Positions 12,480 through 22,382 of a DNA stretch of 64,000 bases are shown in pieces; the first letter of the stretch is position 1, and each line of letters opens with the position of its first letter. This DNA is from Silene latifolia (lineage: Eukaryota; Streptophyta; Magnoliopsida; Caryophyllales; Caryophyllaceae): the NCBI RefSeq assembly GCF_048544455.1, contig NC_133537.1:18847541-18911540 (forward strand), in the 5' to 3' direction. The notes below the pieces were generated by a model. It was given only the letters and a program-made list of their open reading frames with translations, was not told the origin of the DNA and searched no databases. Made by a program: the position numbers and the translations under genes.

Positions 12480-12959
12480 AGAAAAATTACACATAAGCTC
12501 GGATAAATATATAGTGATTGTGCAATGTTTATTATACAACTAAATATATAGTAGTATTTGTGTGCTATCCCATACGGTCGTGTATCATTAATTAAGAGCA
12601 TGATATGTAAAACCCACGTATGCAAGATTTCAAAGTAAAACCTTAGAAGGAACAATTTGAGTTGTTTCACTCTTTGTAGCGTGATCGTTCATACAATGTC
12701 ACAATGCGTTACAAGCAACATTCACAAATCTTTGTCGCCAAATATAAATCACATCAAACTACAACTATCTTAACCTTACTTTACACAACTAATTACTCTA
12801 CGTTTCATCAAACATTTCACATATCACCTAATGGAAAACCGTCCCAACTATTTCAATTTTTTTTTTCTTTTTTGGCAATAAAGTTTCCTCATTTTATTCT
12901 TCCACAGGGGGAATAAAGGAGATTCAGCAATATTACAGATTCTTTTTTTATGTAGAACC
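11798..12959. other. Intergenic stretch without recognised gene
   Basis: It holds a GC-richer block at 12063-12310 of unknown origin, perhaps LTR-derived, and a run of 28 A at 12449-12476, flanked by AT-rich DNA. No open frame shows a known motif. Confidence 0.4.
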
Positions 12960-13445
12960 ATTTTATAATATTATATATATAATTCGAAAATTAAGCGACT
13001 TCAATGTAATTAAATAAATCTATACAAATTAATTAGACTATATAGTTTTTAATCGATAGCGTCGTGTGAAAGACCCGACCAAACACATCAATGTAAATAT
13101 TATATAGTTTTGGTTGAAGTATAAATTTAGAGAACGCGAGAATATGGTGATTTTCCTTAAAATTAACATGCCTCACTTATGGTATTAATTAGTATATGTT
13201 GTCAATCCTTCCTTAAATGACGACTTAACATGTGCCCATTGGACACATGATAGAAAAACCCTATTATTTAGCATACACAAATATAATATATATTTTGAAA
13301 ACTATTAAAAGGTAAATAAATCAATCTAGATTTCTAAAAAATATAATATTCCATAATTATTTTGATTTAATTTAATATAATATAATATGTTATATTTTTA
13401 ATCGATAGCCTTGTGTGATAGACCCGACCAAACCCTATTATTTAG
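12960..13445 (+). mobile_element. Helitron-family fragment (second copy)
   Basis: The text from about 12985 (GACTTCAATGTAATTAAA, then ACAAATTAATTAGACTATATAG) matches 25815-25960 inside the better defined Helitron at 25782-26590. A shorter part, with TAATCGATAGCCTTGTGTGATAG, recurs again at 13399-13421, so the fragment is rearranged. No Helitron 3' hairpin end is visible here. Confidence 0.45.
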
Positions 13446-13659
13446 CATACACAAATTAAGGGATTTTCTACCCTAAACTATTTAGTTTTGGTAATTTGTG
13501 ATCCTTTCTTGGGTAAAAAATAAGACATTAATTGTCCATAACTCTTGGGTATATGATGTGAAAACGATATTTAATTAGTTTATTTTTTTTTAAATTGATC
13601 TTCTTTGCTAGATCTTTGGTTTGAAAAGAGAACTCATTAATTTCTAAATTCGTAACCAT

Positions 13660-13797
13660 GTAGGTTTGGTGGGGTGGTTGCTCACCTCATCCCTTAACCA
13701 TGAGGTCAGGGATTCGATCTCTGCCCATGAGAATGAAGCAAACTCTTTAACCATGAGGTCAGGGATTCGATCACCGCATCCCTTAACCATTCTTTAC
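13660..13797 (+). mobile_element. SINE-like sequence with an internal duplication
   Basis: It matches the 5' part of the SINE at 45436-45625: GGTGGTTGCTCACCTCATCC followed by ATGAGGTCAGGGATTCGAT. The last motif resembles the B box of RNA polymerase III promoters (GGTTCGANTCC). The B-box part is present twice (about 13698-13722 and 13749-13773), showing a local duplication. It abuts the damaged left end of the next LTR element. Confidence 0.55.
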
Positions 13798-13806
13798 ACA
13801 ACAACA

Positions 13807-15104
13807 ACCACCAAGGAGCCTTAGCAAGACCTTCCCTAGTAGATAAGGGCGTTACCATCTTGATTGCCCGAGAACAGTAATAATCAAATGTCGATAAAAG
13901 AACGATCATATTAAATTACAAGTGATATAAACAAAATAAAGATACAACTCATGACTATTATCAACTATGTGGAACTATCTCTGCCATGACTCGTGGTAGA
14001 CTCGTCCCTCGAAGCACCCAGCTATAATCCAGACATCAACCTGCTAAGACCGACTGCTCACCATAGTGGATCACGGCAGACACAACACAAGAAGACAACA
14101 CAACAACACCACATAAGGTCAGTAACTGAAGGAACATACAAGAACAGACACAACAAGATATAACAAATTCCACACAACACCCACTCCAATCACCCACACA
14201 CCTCTGACTGCCCGAAGGGTCAGTCCTGCCAGGTTACCAATCGCAACCAGTAATCCACACCGCTAGTGGGAGACCGCAGCCGTTCCCACCTAAGCCCCGC
14301 TCATCTAATCCGAGCGATAACCCATGTTCCTTAATGTGCACATCCCCCTTGTAACGGGAACCACAAGGGGTGAATCAAGGGCGTGAAGCCACTCCCGCAA
14401 GTGACTCCAATCAGTCGAGGACGCACTTCGAGAACCACAGACAAACAATCACAATGACTAATCACAACCAATCCACAGCACCATCAACGATACTAAAACC
14501 AGCTATACAATACAAATAACACACTAGACAGCCAACAGTACTGAGTAGAAAAACCTACCTTTAGCAACTCGCAGCGATTCCGCGCACGACCATAAGATAA
14601 CAAGCAACAACCACAACCACCTATAACAACCAGCATAACCATCTATTACTACTACTATAAACACAACTGAAATCAAGAGGGACGATGATGATGATGATGA
14701 CAACATACCTATACAAAGCAATCCGGCGTTAAGACCGCTACCCGACTCAAGCATCGCATCCCTATGGTGTAACCACTCTCAAGGGCCTCAAGGAGATGAA
14801 CCATGGTGAAGGAGAAGTGAAATGGCGGCATCTAGGTTTAGGAAGAAAGGTGGAGAAATAATTTGAGTTTCACGATGTCACGATTTATAATTCCCCGCCG
14901 AACTCACGTTACTCGATCGAGTAACCCACTTACTCGATCGAGTGCCCAAGCTACTCGATCGAGTAGCCTCCGCTAGATCGAGTAACACGAACTCAAAGGC
15001 TCACAACGTCACAAGGTTTAACTCGTAAGGTTTCCGAACGTCTAGATAGGTGTCTCAGGTCAGTCAACGTCGGTCAACGGGTCACTAAAAGAATGGGTAT
15101 TACA
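13807..15104 (-). repeat. 3' LTR of copy 1, outer end damaged
   Basis: It is nearly identical to 20029-21335. It holds the palindrome cluster at 14903-14983 and, on the minus strand just downstream, a TATA-like AATTATAAATC at about 14885-14895. The expected outer TGTAACACCCCC is missing at 13800. Confidence 0.9.
14903..14983. promoter_or_regulatory. Palindrome cluster in the 3' LTR, copy 1
   Basis: Three exact copies of ACTCGATCGAGT plus one partial copy (CTAGATCGAGT), spaced about 20-25 bases. They sit just upstream, on the minus strand, of the TATA-like AATTATAAATC. Confidence 0.7.
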
Positions 15105-15770
15105 GTCTTCCCCCCTTAAAAATAACTTCGTCCCCGAAGTTCAACTCATCCTTCCCTACGGCCTAAGGCAAAAAGAAACTAAGGTAACCTACAACCACCC
15201 ACTCCGACAACGACAAGTACAAACGCTCATGAATGTCACCCCGATATGAATGCCCATCAACCATCATCATCATCTACCTTAGCACACATCACTCAACACG
15301 ACTTCCTATCAAAACGTCAAACATACATTGTACACGAGAACAAACCAACACAACTGTTACTTCCACTTATCTTATGTCATTACTCAAATATAAACCAACA
15401 CGACTACCTATTTATTCCTCCATCAATTATCATGTCATCATCATTAGTTATCAATCACCCAAAAGCAGTAGGTTATCAATCACTTACCCACAAACAAAAT
15501 AGCATTAATTTTACATTAATTCCTTTAAATCATTTCTATTACTCAATCATGCAGCAACAACTCAATTATTTAACAACTTTGTGAACAATTACCTGGAAAC
15601 GAAATACAACAACATGATAAATTTAATCAACAATTGCCAACAATTATACAACAATTACTCAAACAACTACTCAAAATACTATGAGATTGTCATAATTTTG
15701 TCATTTTTCTATGCGACATTACTCTTCCCCTCTTAAAAGGAACTTCCTCCCCGAAGTTCACCTTCAAGAC
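15105..15770 (-). other. Polypurine tract and a second, internal purine-tract module
   Basis: Next to the 3' LTR (15105-15150) the minus strand has GAACTTCGGGGACGAAGTT, a hairpin, then a purine tract. About 620 bases away (15721-15765) a close copy occurs: GAACTTCGGGGAGGAAGTT and AAGAGGGGAAGAG. Copy 2 has the inner module at 63434-63475. Purine tracts next to a 3' LTR prime plus-strand synthesis; the inner one could be a second primer or the trace of an old LTR edge. Confidence 0.55.
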
Positions 15771-16203
15771 AACTATAACTATTACACGAGACATTACTTT
15801 TATTCCACATAGACATTACGAGCAATTATACTATACGTTGAGGCTCACAACGAACATAATACGTCCTTGCTATTACATAGATATGAACTTTGCATGCTAA
15901 GACCATATGAAAAGTGAACGATACAAATATTCCGTCATCCCATTATTATCCACGACATCGATTAATTACTTATGCGGCATTACAAAACATGCAACAAGGT
16001 TAAAACCACCGTTCAACAAGTTACCTGAGGCAATTTAGTTTATGATCTCAACAAGGGTGAAAACACCAAACCATGTTTATATCGTAAAAACCGTACTTGA
16101 AACACAACAACGTGATCACCAACAATAATAAAGGAACATATTATCAACAAAGTACATAAGCATGAAGACCCAAACCAAATTTAGAACGAAATAACCAACA
16201 CAC

Positions 16204-16355
16204 AGGGGCGCTCAATCGAGTTGAGGAGTTACTCGATCGAGTTGACGTTATTCGATCGAGTTCATTAGCTACTCGATCGAGTATGTCGAGTCCAGTGAGC
16301 ATTCCTAAATCACATCTGCAGTTACTCGATCGACTGAGGGGCACTCGATCGAGTA
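16204..16355. promoter_or_regulatory. Palindrome cluster downstream of ORF1, copy 1
   Basis: Three exact ACTCGATCGAGT copies and at least three one-base variants lie past the ORF1 end. The matching cluster in copy 2 is at 62361-62512. No TATA-like box is evident next to it, so its role is unknown. Confidence 0.6.
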
Positions 16356-16604
16356 GCCACAGGTCAAATTCTTCCAAATTGCTACGTTGCAACACCAAGG
16401 AAACATAATCGAGTCGGAATTTCATTTTCGACGCCAACCACCTGCATAACAAGTCCTAAAATCATCCAAAATACGGTCTTATGGCCAAATACAAACCAAA
16501 GTGTATCAAAAGTGCGGACCAACCAAGTACTAACCACGACAAATCCATGAGACAAAGTATATACAAAACAGAGAAAGAACATCACTCCAAGGCCGGCTCC
16601 TCCA

Positions 16605-18135
16605 TCACCTCATCTCCGCCTCCTCCTCCGGATGTGCCAGCTCCTCCTGCCTCCTCGCCTGTGGTAGTGCCTGTGCCTCAGTCTGCTCCCACTGGCCACG
16701 GTGCCAAACAACCATAGGGGTAACTCCTAGGGTCCCCTCACGTAGTCGGATCCACACCAAAGGAGTGAAAGACTCCACTGTCGTCTCCAACACCTCTCCA
16801 CCACATCGGTTGGGTCGAAGCGGTCCCGATGCCCTACACATACGCCATCTCGTGTAGGTTCCGGAGCGTTAAGGTGGCAGATACCCTCTCTGTGAGCTCA
16901 CTCACCCTCATCTCAGGACTAAAGAACGAAGGGTAGCTGGGAAACTGATGTTGCGGAGGCACGTGCTGCTTTGGCTGGGTCTCAGCGACTCTCTCCCTCA
17001 CCCGTCTCAGACCCCTCCCCACTATAGGTTGCCGATCCTCAGGTCTACCTTGATCCCCCTTAGTCGGCTCTTGCATCACCTCCAAAATGGTATCATCAAT
17101 GAGGTAGTACTGCCGAGTAGGAGCCTCCTCGTCATCATCAGAGTTCAATGCCACTACCGCCGCTGCCAAGGGCTCAGTCACTAGAAGGTGCTCGGGGTCA
17201 GGTATCCTCATCCAGCTCATACCTCATACTCTCCAAGCCATCCCACCACCCTCCAAAGTTCTCAACCATTTCTGGTCGAGAAAGTACTCACAGTCCAAGG
17301 TAGGCACGGATGGGGCCATAGGTGTAAGGGCCGAGGAGGCCTCAAAGGTGGTCAACCGCTCCGCTAACCGTGTGGCGATGGCACCACAACTCAAGTATCG
17401 TGTCCCAGAGGTAGCCATCAAAGCTAGGCTAGCACAAACTATGGCCGGGGCACTGTAAGAAACTCTCGGGGCTCGGGTGGGGTTAAGATAAGCAACTAGC
17501 AACATCACCTCATGTGAGTTCAACTTACTCACATCCTTCCGGTCATAGAGTAGACAAGTCAAGGCACGAAGAAAGATCTTCAAAGTGATATGTTGCACGT
17601 CATTTATCAACATGTTACTCGAGGTGGGGGCGCTCTTGCCGGTAAAATAAGGCATATAACTACTAGCTCCACACTCAGTCGGGATATCCCTAAGGGCTCC
17701 CTTCTCCGGTTGAGCAAGGCCAAGATGGGTAGCAAACATGTCCATGGTCAAGAGGAAACTAGTGTTCATGAAACGAAACTGTACGGTCTTAGCCACCGCA
17801 TCATAGGTGAAAGAGCTCATGAACTCCAAGGTCAAGAAGGCGTAGAAATGCTTCCTAAGGCGATACAAACTAGTCATACCCAAGGTCTCAAATATATGCC
17901 TCACATCCGTCTCTACCTTAAGGTCCTCTAAGATGGTGGTGTCGATAAAACAGGTTGGTTTCATACGACGTTTCTGTAACTCGACAAAGGCATCCCTTTG
18001 CTTAAAGTCAGCAAAGATAACGGTGGGGTACTCGGGCACGGGTAGTACTGTGGGTCCTTGGCTTCCTTCCCCAACCCCAGGTTCAGAAGCCCTCCCCCTC
18101 TTACTTTGACGGGTGCCAACTGCAAGTCTCGGCAT
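16605..18135 (-). pseudogene. Athila-like ORF1 protein, copy 1
   Basis: The frame starts MPRLAVGTRQSKRGRASEP, with a basic N-terminus. Its core, around residues 60-230, reads DVRHIFETLGMTSLYRL, LTLEFMSSF, VQFRFMNTSFLLTMDMF and SKLNSHEVMLLVAYL. This resembles the ORF1 protein of plant Athila-type retroelements, whose biochemical role is not settled; I am moderately sure of that match. It is about 75-80% identical by eye to 60579-61712. An in-frame stop at 17224 breaks it, the same frame resumes to 16834, and the C-terminus continues in another frame to 16605. Copy 2 has tryptophan-containing sequence where the 17224 stop lies, so that stop is specific to this copy. Confidence 0.75.
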
Positions 18136-18763
18136 CTGTTTCAACACATATCTTTAGGCACATAAACAAACACTTACTTGGAGAAAACAACCTTTCAAGA
18201 CAAGCTCATGAAGGAAGAAACAACAATATAAACTAGTTTTCACCAAAACAACCAACCATCACCAAAACATGCTACTCCTACAACTCATAAAAGACGGTTT
18301 TATAGCTTTCAAATATGAAAATCACAACCTCAATTAACAAATTGGGGTATTAGTCCCTTCAAAATAGTTTCACAAAAAGGTAAACATCATAAAAATTTGG
18401 GGCGAATTTCAGTTTGGGGCACTTTTAAGACGGAGTTTTAAGACAAAATTTTGGGCAAAACTAGTCAAAATTAACACCAAATATGATACCCACAACATAC
18501 ATTACTCAATTTTCCCTTTTCCATAATCAAAAGACAAACAAAAACTCAATTTGAATCCCAAACCCTAGAAATTTCGGTCCATATATGTTCTCATATAGGT
18601 TTGATTTTTCTACTTCTAGCATCAATAATCAACTAGAGCAATTATACCAAATTACAACAATTACAAGCAAGAATACATGAGCATAAATCGGATTTTCAAA
18701 TAATCTAACATCTTTGTATGGTTGTAATCGATTAAAAACAAAGAAAGAGATTAGCATTCTTAC
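18136..18763 (-). other. Putative leader intron before ORF1, copy 1
   Basis: On the minus strand, TTCAAG/GTAAGA (donor at 18764/18763) and a GAAACAG acceptor directly before the ORF1 ATG bound a 628-base AT-rich stretch. The same donor and acceptor are conserved in copy 2 (59940-60578). Splicing is inferred from the sequence only. Confidence 0.45.
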
Positions 18764-18954
18764 CTTGAATGATTAGCAAATGAATAGAACGAATTAATCA
18801 AGAAGGAAAGCAAGAAATTAAGCACAACTTCACCAAAGTTTGAGAGAGGGAGAGGATTATAGTGAATTAGGGTTTGTAAGTATGAAGAAATAAGAGAAGA
18901 AAAAGTTTGGGAAAGGTATAAGAACCCCGTGATACACCGGGTACTGTAGCACTT

Positions 18955-19118
18955 ACTCGATCGAGTAAGTTGGGTAATCGATCGAGTGGCCTCTACTCGA
19001 TCGAGTTAGAGCTACTCGATCGAGTTTTCGCTGGCAGTTCCAACTTTTTCGATCTAATAACTCCACAACTAGATCGAGTAAGGTCTACTCGGTCGAGTAG
19101 GCACTTGTACTCGGTCGA
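18955..19118. promoter_or_regulatory. Internal palindrome cluster upstream of ORF1, copy 1
   Basis: Three exact ACTCGATCGAGT copies and several variants (for example ACTCGGTCGAGT). On the minus strand they are followed by GTGCTACAGTACCCGG and a TATA-like TTCTTATACC (about 18916-18925). This matches the layout at 59612-59790 in copy 2. Confidence 0.65.
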
Positions 19119-20028
19119 GCGAGATCAGGTACGAGATCAAAAGTTACGAGTTTAGTTAACGATTCCTGCAAAACAACAACTCGTGTCGATTCCAAAGTAT
19201 ATTTGGAATTCGTCACTGATTATTTCGTCCAATTACGACACATTATTATCACTTGAATGCAACATAACTATTTCATCCGAACATTACATATGTCATTCCA
19301 TCCTTTATCAAACATTATGCAAGACAATTCGCTATAATATCAACTTATACACATATACAATCAACACATTATTCCACGTTTGCTTACACATTTGCAAATT
19401 CAATTATCCGACTTATGTTTACACTACATTAAGCATCCATTGGCAACATAATTACCACTTACTACACAAGTTTGCTCAAAATTTCAAACATGTCACAACA
19501 ATTCATCAATCAAACATCTAACATAACTATGCCATGTCACAAGAGTACACAACAACATTTATCCATTGCATTCCCAAACATTACTTGCCAACTTATACGA
19601 ATTAGAACGCATACCAAGACTCGACTCCCAACTCATTATCATCATCACATTATCCAACACTAGTATGCAACTATTAGCACCCTTACTATCTTTATCACAT
19701 CCACACACACTTCCAACAATTCACAAATCTTCGCAGTTCATCGTCATTACTTACACACACTAAACATTACCATAGACTCCATCACAACTATTTCCAACCT
19801 ATTTATCATACACATCTATGCACACAATTCCCGACTCGATACCCCCATTCTCGGTGACTGGCTTAAGCATAGTGGGGCCATGATTTTGAAATGAGGGCGC
19901 CTTCTCACCAAAAATCAAGTATAAGCCGGGGCTCCCAACATACATACACCAGGTTCATTTTATTAGACTCACTATGTTCACTAGGCTCATTAGTTACAGG
20001 TTCCAAAATCGTCGCTCTGATACCACTT

Positions 20029-21335
20029 TGTAACACCCCCATCTACCAAGGAGCCTTAGCAAGACCTTCCCTATGAGATAAGGGCGTTACCATCTCGGTT
20101 TCCCGAGAACAGTAATAATCAAATGTCGATAAAAGAACGATCATATTAAATTACAAGTGATATAAACAAAATAAAGATACAACTCGTGACTACTATCAAC
20201 TATGTGGAACTATCTTTGCCATGACTCGTGGTAGACTCGTCCCTCGAAGCACCCAGCTATAATCCAGACATCAACCTGCTAAGACCGACTGCTCACCATA
20301 GTGGATCACGGCAGACACAACACAAGAAGACAACACAACAACACCACACAAGGTCAGTAACTGAAGGAACATACAAGAACAGACACAACAAGATATAACA
20401 AATTACACACACCACCAACTCCAATCACCCACACACCTCTGACTGCCGAAGGTTCAGTCCTGCCAGGTTACCAATCGCAACCAGTAATCCACACCGCCAG
20501 TGGGGGACCGCAGCCGTTCCCACCTAAGCCCCGCTCATCTAATCCGAGTGATAACCCATGTTCCTTAATGAGCACATCCCTCTTGTGACGGGAACCACAA
20601 GGGGCGAATCAAGGGCGTGAAGCCACTCCCGCAAGTGACTTCACTCAGCCGAGGACGCACCTCAAGAACCATAGACAAACAATCACAATGACTAATCACA
20701 ACCAATCCACAGCACCATCAACGATATTAAAACCAGCTATACAATACAAACGACACACTAGACAGCCAACAGCACTGAGTTGGAAAACCTACCTTTAGCA
20801 ACTCGCATCGATTCCGCGCACGACCATAAGATAACAAGCAACCACCACAACCACCTATAACAACCAGCATAACCATCTATTACTACTACTATAAACACAA
20901 CTGAAATCAAGGGGGACGATGATGATGATGACAACATAACTATACAAAGCAATCCGGCGTCAAGACCGCTACCCGACTCAAGCATCCCATCCATATGGTG
21001 TAACCACTCTCAAGGGCCTCAAGGAGATGAACCATGGTGAAGGAGAAGTGAAATGGCGGCATCTAGGTTTAGGAAGAAAGGTGGAGAAATGATTTGGGTT
21101 TCACGATTTCACGATTTATAATTCCCCGCTGAACTCACGTTACTCGATCGAGTAACCCACTGACTCGATCGAGTGCCCAAGCTACTCGATCGAGTAGCCT
21201 CCGCTAGATCGAGTAACATGAACTCAAAGGCTCACAACGTCACAAGGTTTAACTCGTAAGGTTTCCGAAGGTCTAGATAGGTGTCTCAGATCAGTCAACG
21301 TCGGTCAACGGGTCACTAAAAGGACGGGTATTACA
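20029..21335 (-). repeat. 5' LTR of copy 1
   Basis: On the minus strand it begins TGTAATACCCGTCC, carries the palindrome cluster (21139-21219) followed by AATTATAAATC (about 21115-21125), and ends GGGGGTGTTACA before the primer-binding site. By eye it differs from 13807-15104 by only a few percent, so the insertion is fairly young. Confidence 0.92.
21139..21219. promoter_or_regulatory. Palindrome cluster in the 5' LTR, copy 1
   Basis: Three exact ACTCGATCGAGT copies and one partial copy, in the same place as in the other LTR and in the LTR at 54490-55845. Confidence 0.7.
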
Positions 21336-21852
21336 TGGGGGGCGAGGACAAGTATCAAAAGTGTCATCCGACGCGGGTTGTGGGGCGGGTGCGGGTATCA
21401 CATGAGATCCGGCCCATACCCACCTCGCCCGCCCCGCTTATATCCCGCCTTGATCCACCTATCTAGTTAAATATATATAATAACTATACTATTAAAAAAA
21501 TTAAAAAAATAATAATAAATTAAAAAGATAAAGCCTAAACTAATGAATCATCAAAGCCCATCTAGTTGCCCACCCAAATTATTTCAGACTATTTTGCGAT
21601 AACTTATTTGTATAAGTTGTACGAGACTAATATGTTTTCGATTCAAGAAGTATATTTCTGAAAATTATTTTAAAACGAAAAAGGTAATTTGGCGGGTCAA
21701 CCGCGGGTACTCGCGGGACAGGGCGGATTTGAAAAGTTCCACCGACACGGGTCGTGGGGCGGGTTTGGGTATACAATATAGTTCATGGATGTGGCCGCGG
21801 GTGTGGGTTACCCAACCTCCGCACCCATCCCGCCCCGTTGACATCCCTATGT
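21336..21852. mobile_element. Fragment of a GGGCGGG-rich DNA transposon
   Basis: Both ends are rich in GGGGCGGGT-type repeats in inverted arrangement (GCGGGTTGTGGGGCGGGTG at 21374-21392; CCCGCCCCGTTGACATCCCT at 21831-21850), around an AT-rich centre. The TTGACATCCCT end is common in plant hAT-like elements. The left end appears to be cut off by the LTR element that ends at 21335. Confidence 0.45.
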
Positions 21853-22094
21853 ACGAAGCTAAATAGTTCAAGAATACCACATGAACAAGATCAGGCGTTT
21901 ACAATGTTCTGATTTCATACGGTTCAATCGAGACCAAATTGAATAATGTTAACATGGACAACGGCAAAAAAAACACTTCTCCCGGTCCATTCATTTATTT
22001 ACTTTTTTTTTTATTATGTATGAGATGTATTTTAATTAGTGTTATATCTTATATCCATGAGACCCAGTTTCAAGCTTCCCCAAGAGCAAAATCT

Positions 22095-22268
22095 TGTGGA
22101 GCATTTTTGGCCTAAGTCCATGCCTTAAAGACTTCGAGTTTGTCACCCTCGGGTGGCTTACCTGGTATACGTGGTTTGTGAGCTATCACATACACCCGAG
22201 GGTTTGCCCAGTTCGCACTGAAGGTAGCGATTGCAGGTTTATCCTCACCGAAAAAAAAAAAAAAAAAA
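22095..22268 (+). mobile_element. SINE-like insertion with poly(A) tail
   Basis: The stretch has the inverted pair CCCTCGGGTGG / CACCCGAGGG and the GGTAGCGATTGCAGGTTTATCC ending, followed by 18 A at 22251-22268. This resembles plant SINE or LINE 3' ends. A clear target duplication was not found. It ends about 45 bases before the TATA box of the nitrate transporter gene. Confidence 0.4.
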
Positions 22269-22312
22269 TTAACTTATACCTATCATTTGGAGTTTTGGAC
22301 CGACAAAATATT

Positions 22313-22320
22313 TATAAATA
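22313..22320 (+). promoter_or_regulatory. TATA box of the NRT2.7-like gene
   Basis: TATAAATA lies 63-70 bases before the ATG at 22383. That allows a short 5' leader (GCAAGTACCTACTCAACACT begins nearby). No other TATA match lies closer to the gene. Confidence 0.55.
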
Positions 22321-22382
22321 AGAAGCAAGTACCTACTCAACACTGGCCATAGTTTCATCAATTACTTCCAAGTGTTCCAAGC

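Larger units (their letters stand above)
13807..21335 (-). mobile_element. Non-autonomous LTR retrotransposon carrying only ORF1 (copy 1)
   Basis: Direct repeats of 1.3 kb (13807-15104 and 20029-21335) flank a 4.9 kb interior. On the minus strand the LTR starts TGTAATACCC and ends GGGGGTGTTACA. A perfect initiator tRNA-Met primer site, TGGTATCAGAGC (minus strand of 20014-20025), lies three bases inside the 5' LTR, and a purine tract (AAGGGGGGAAGAC) adjoins the 3' LTR. The interior codes only for ORF1 (18135-16605); no protease, polymerase or integrase motif was found, so the element would depend on others. The last 10-20 bases of the 3' LTR are lost or replaced at 13800-13807. The right flank is another transposon, and no target duplication is seen. 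Confidence 0.88.
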
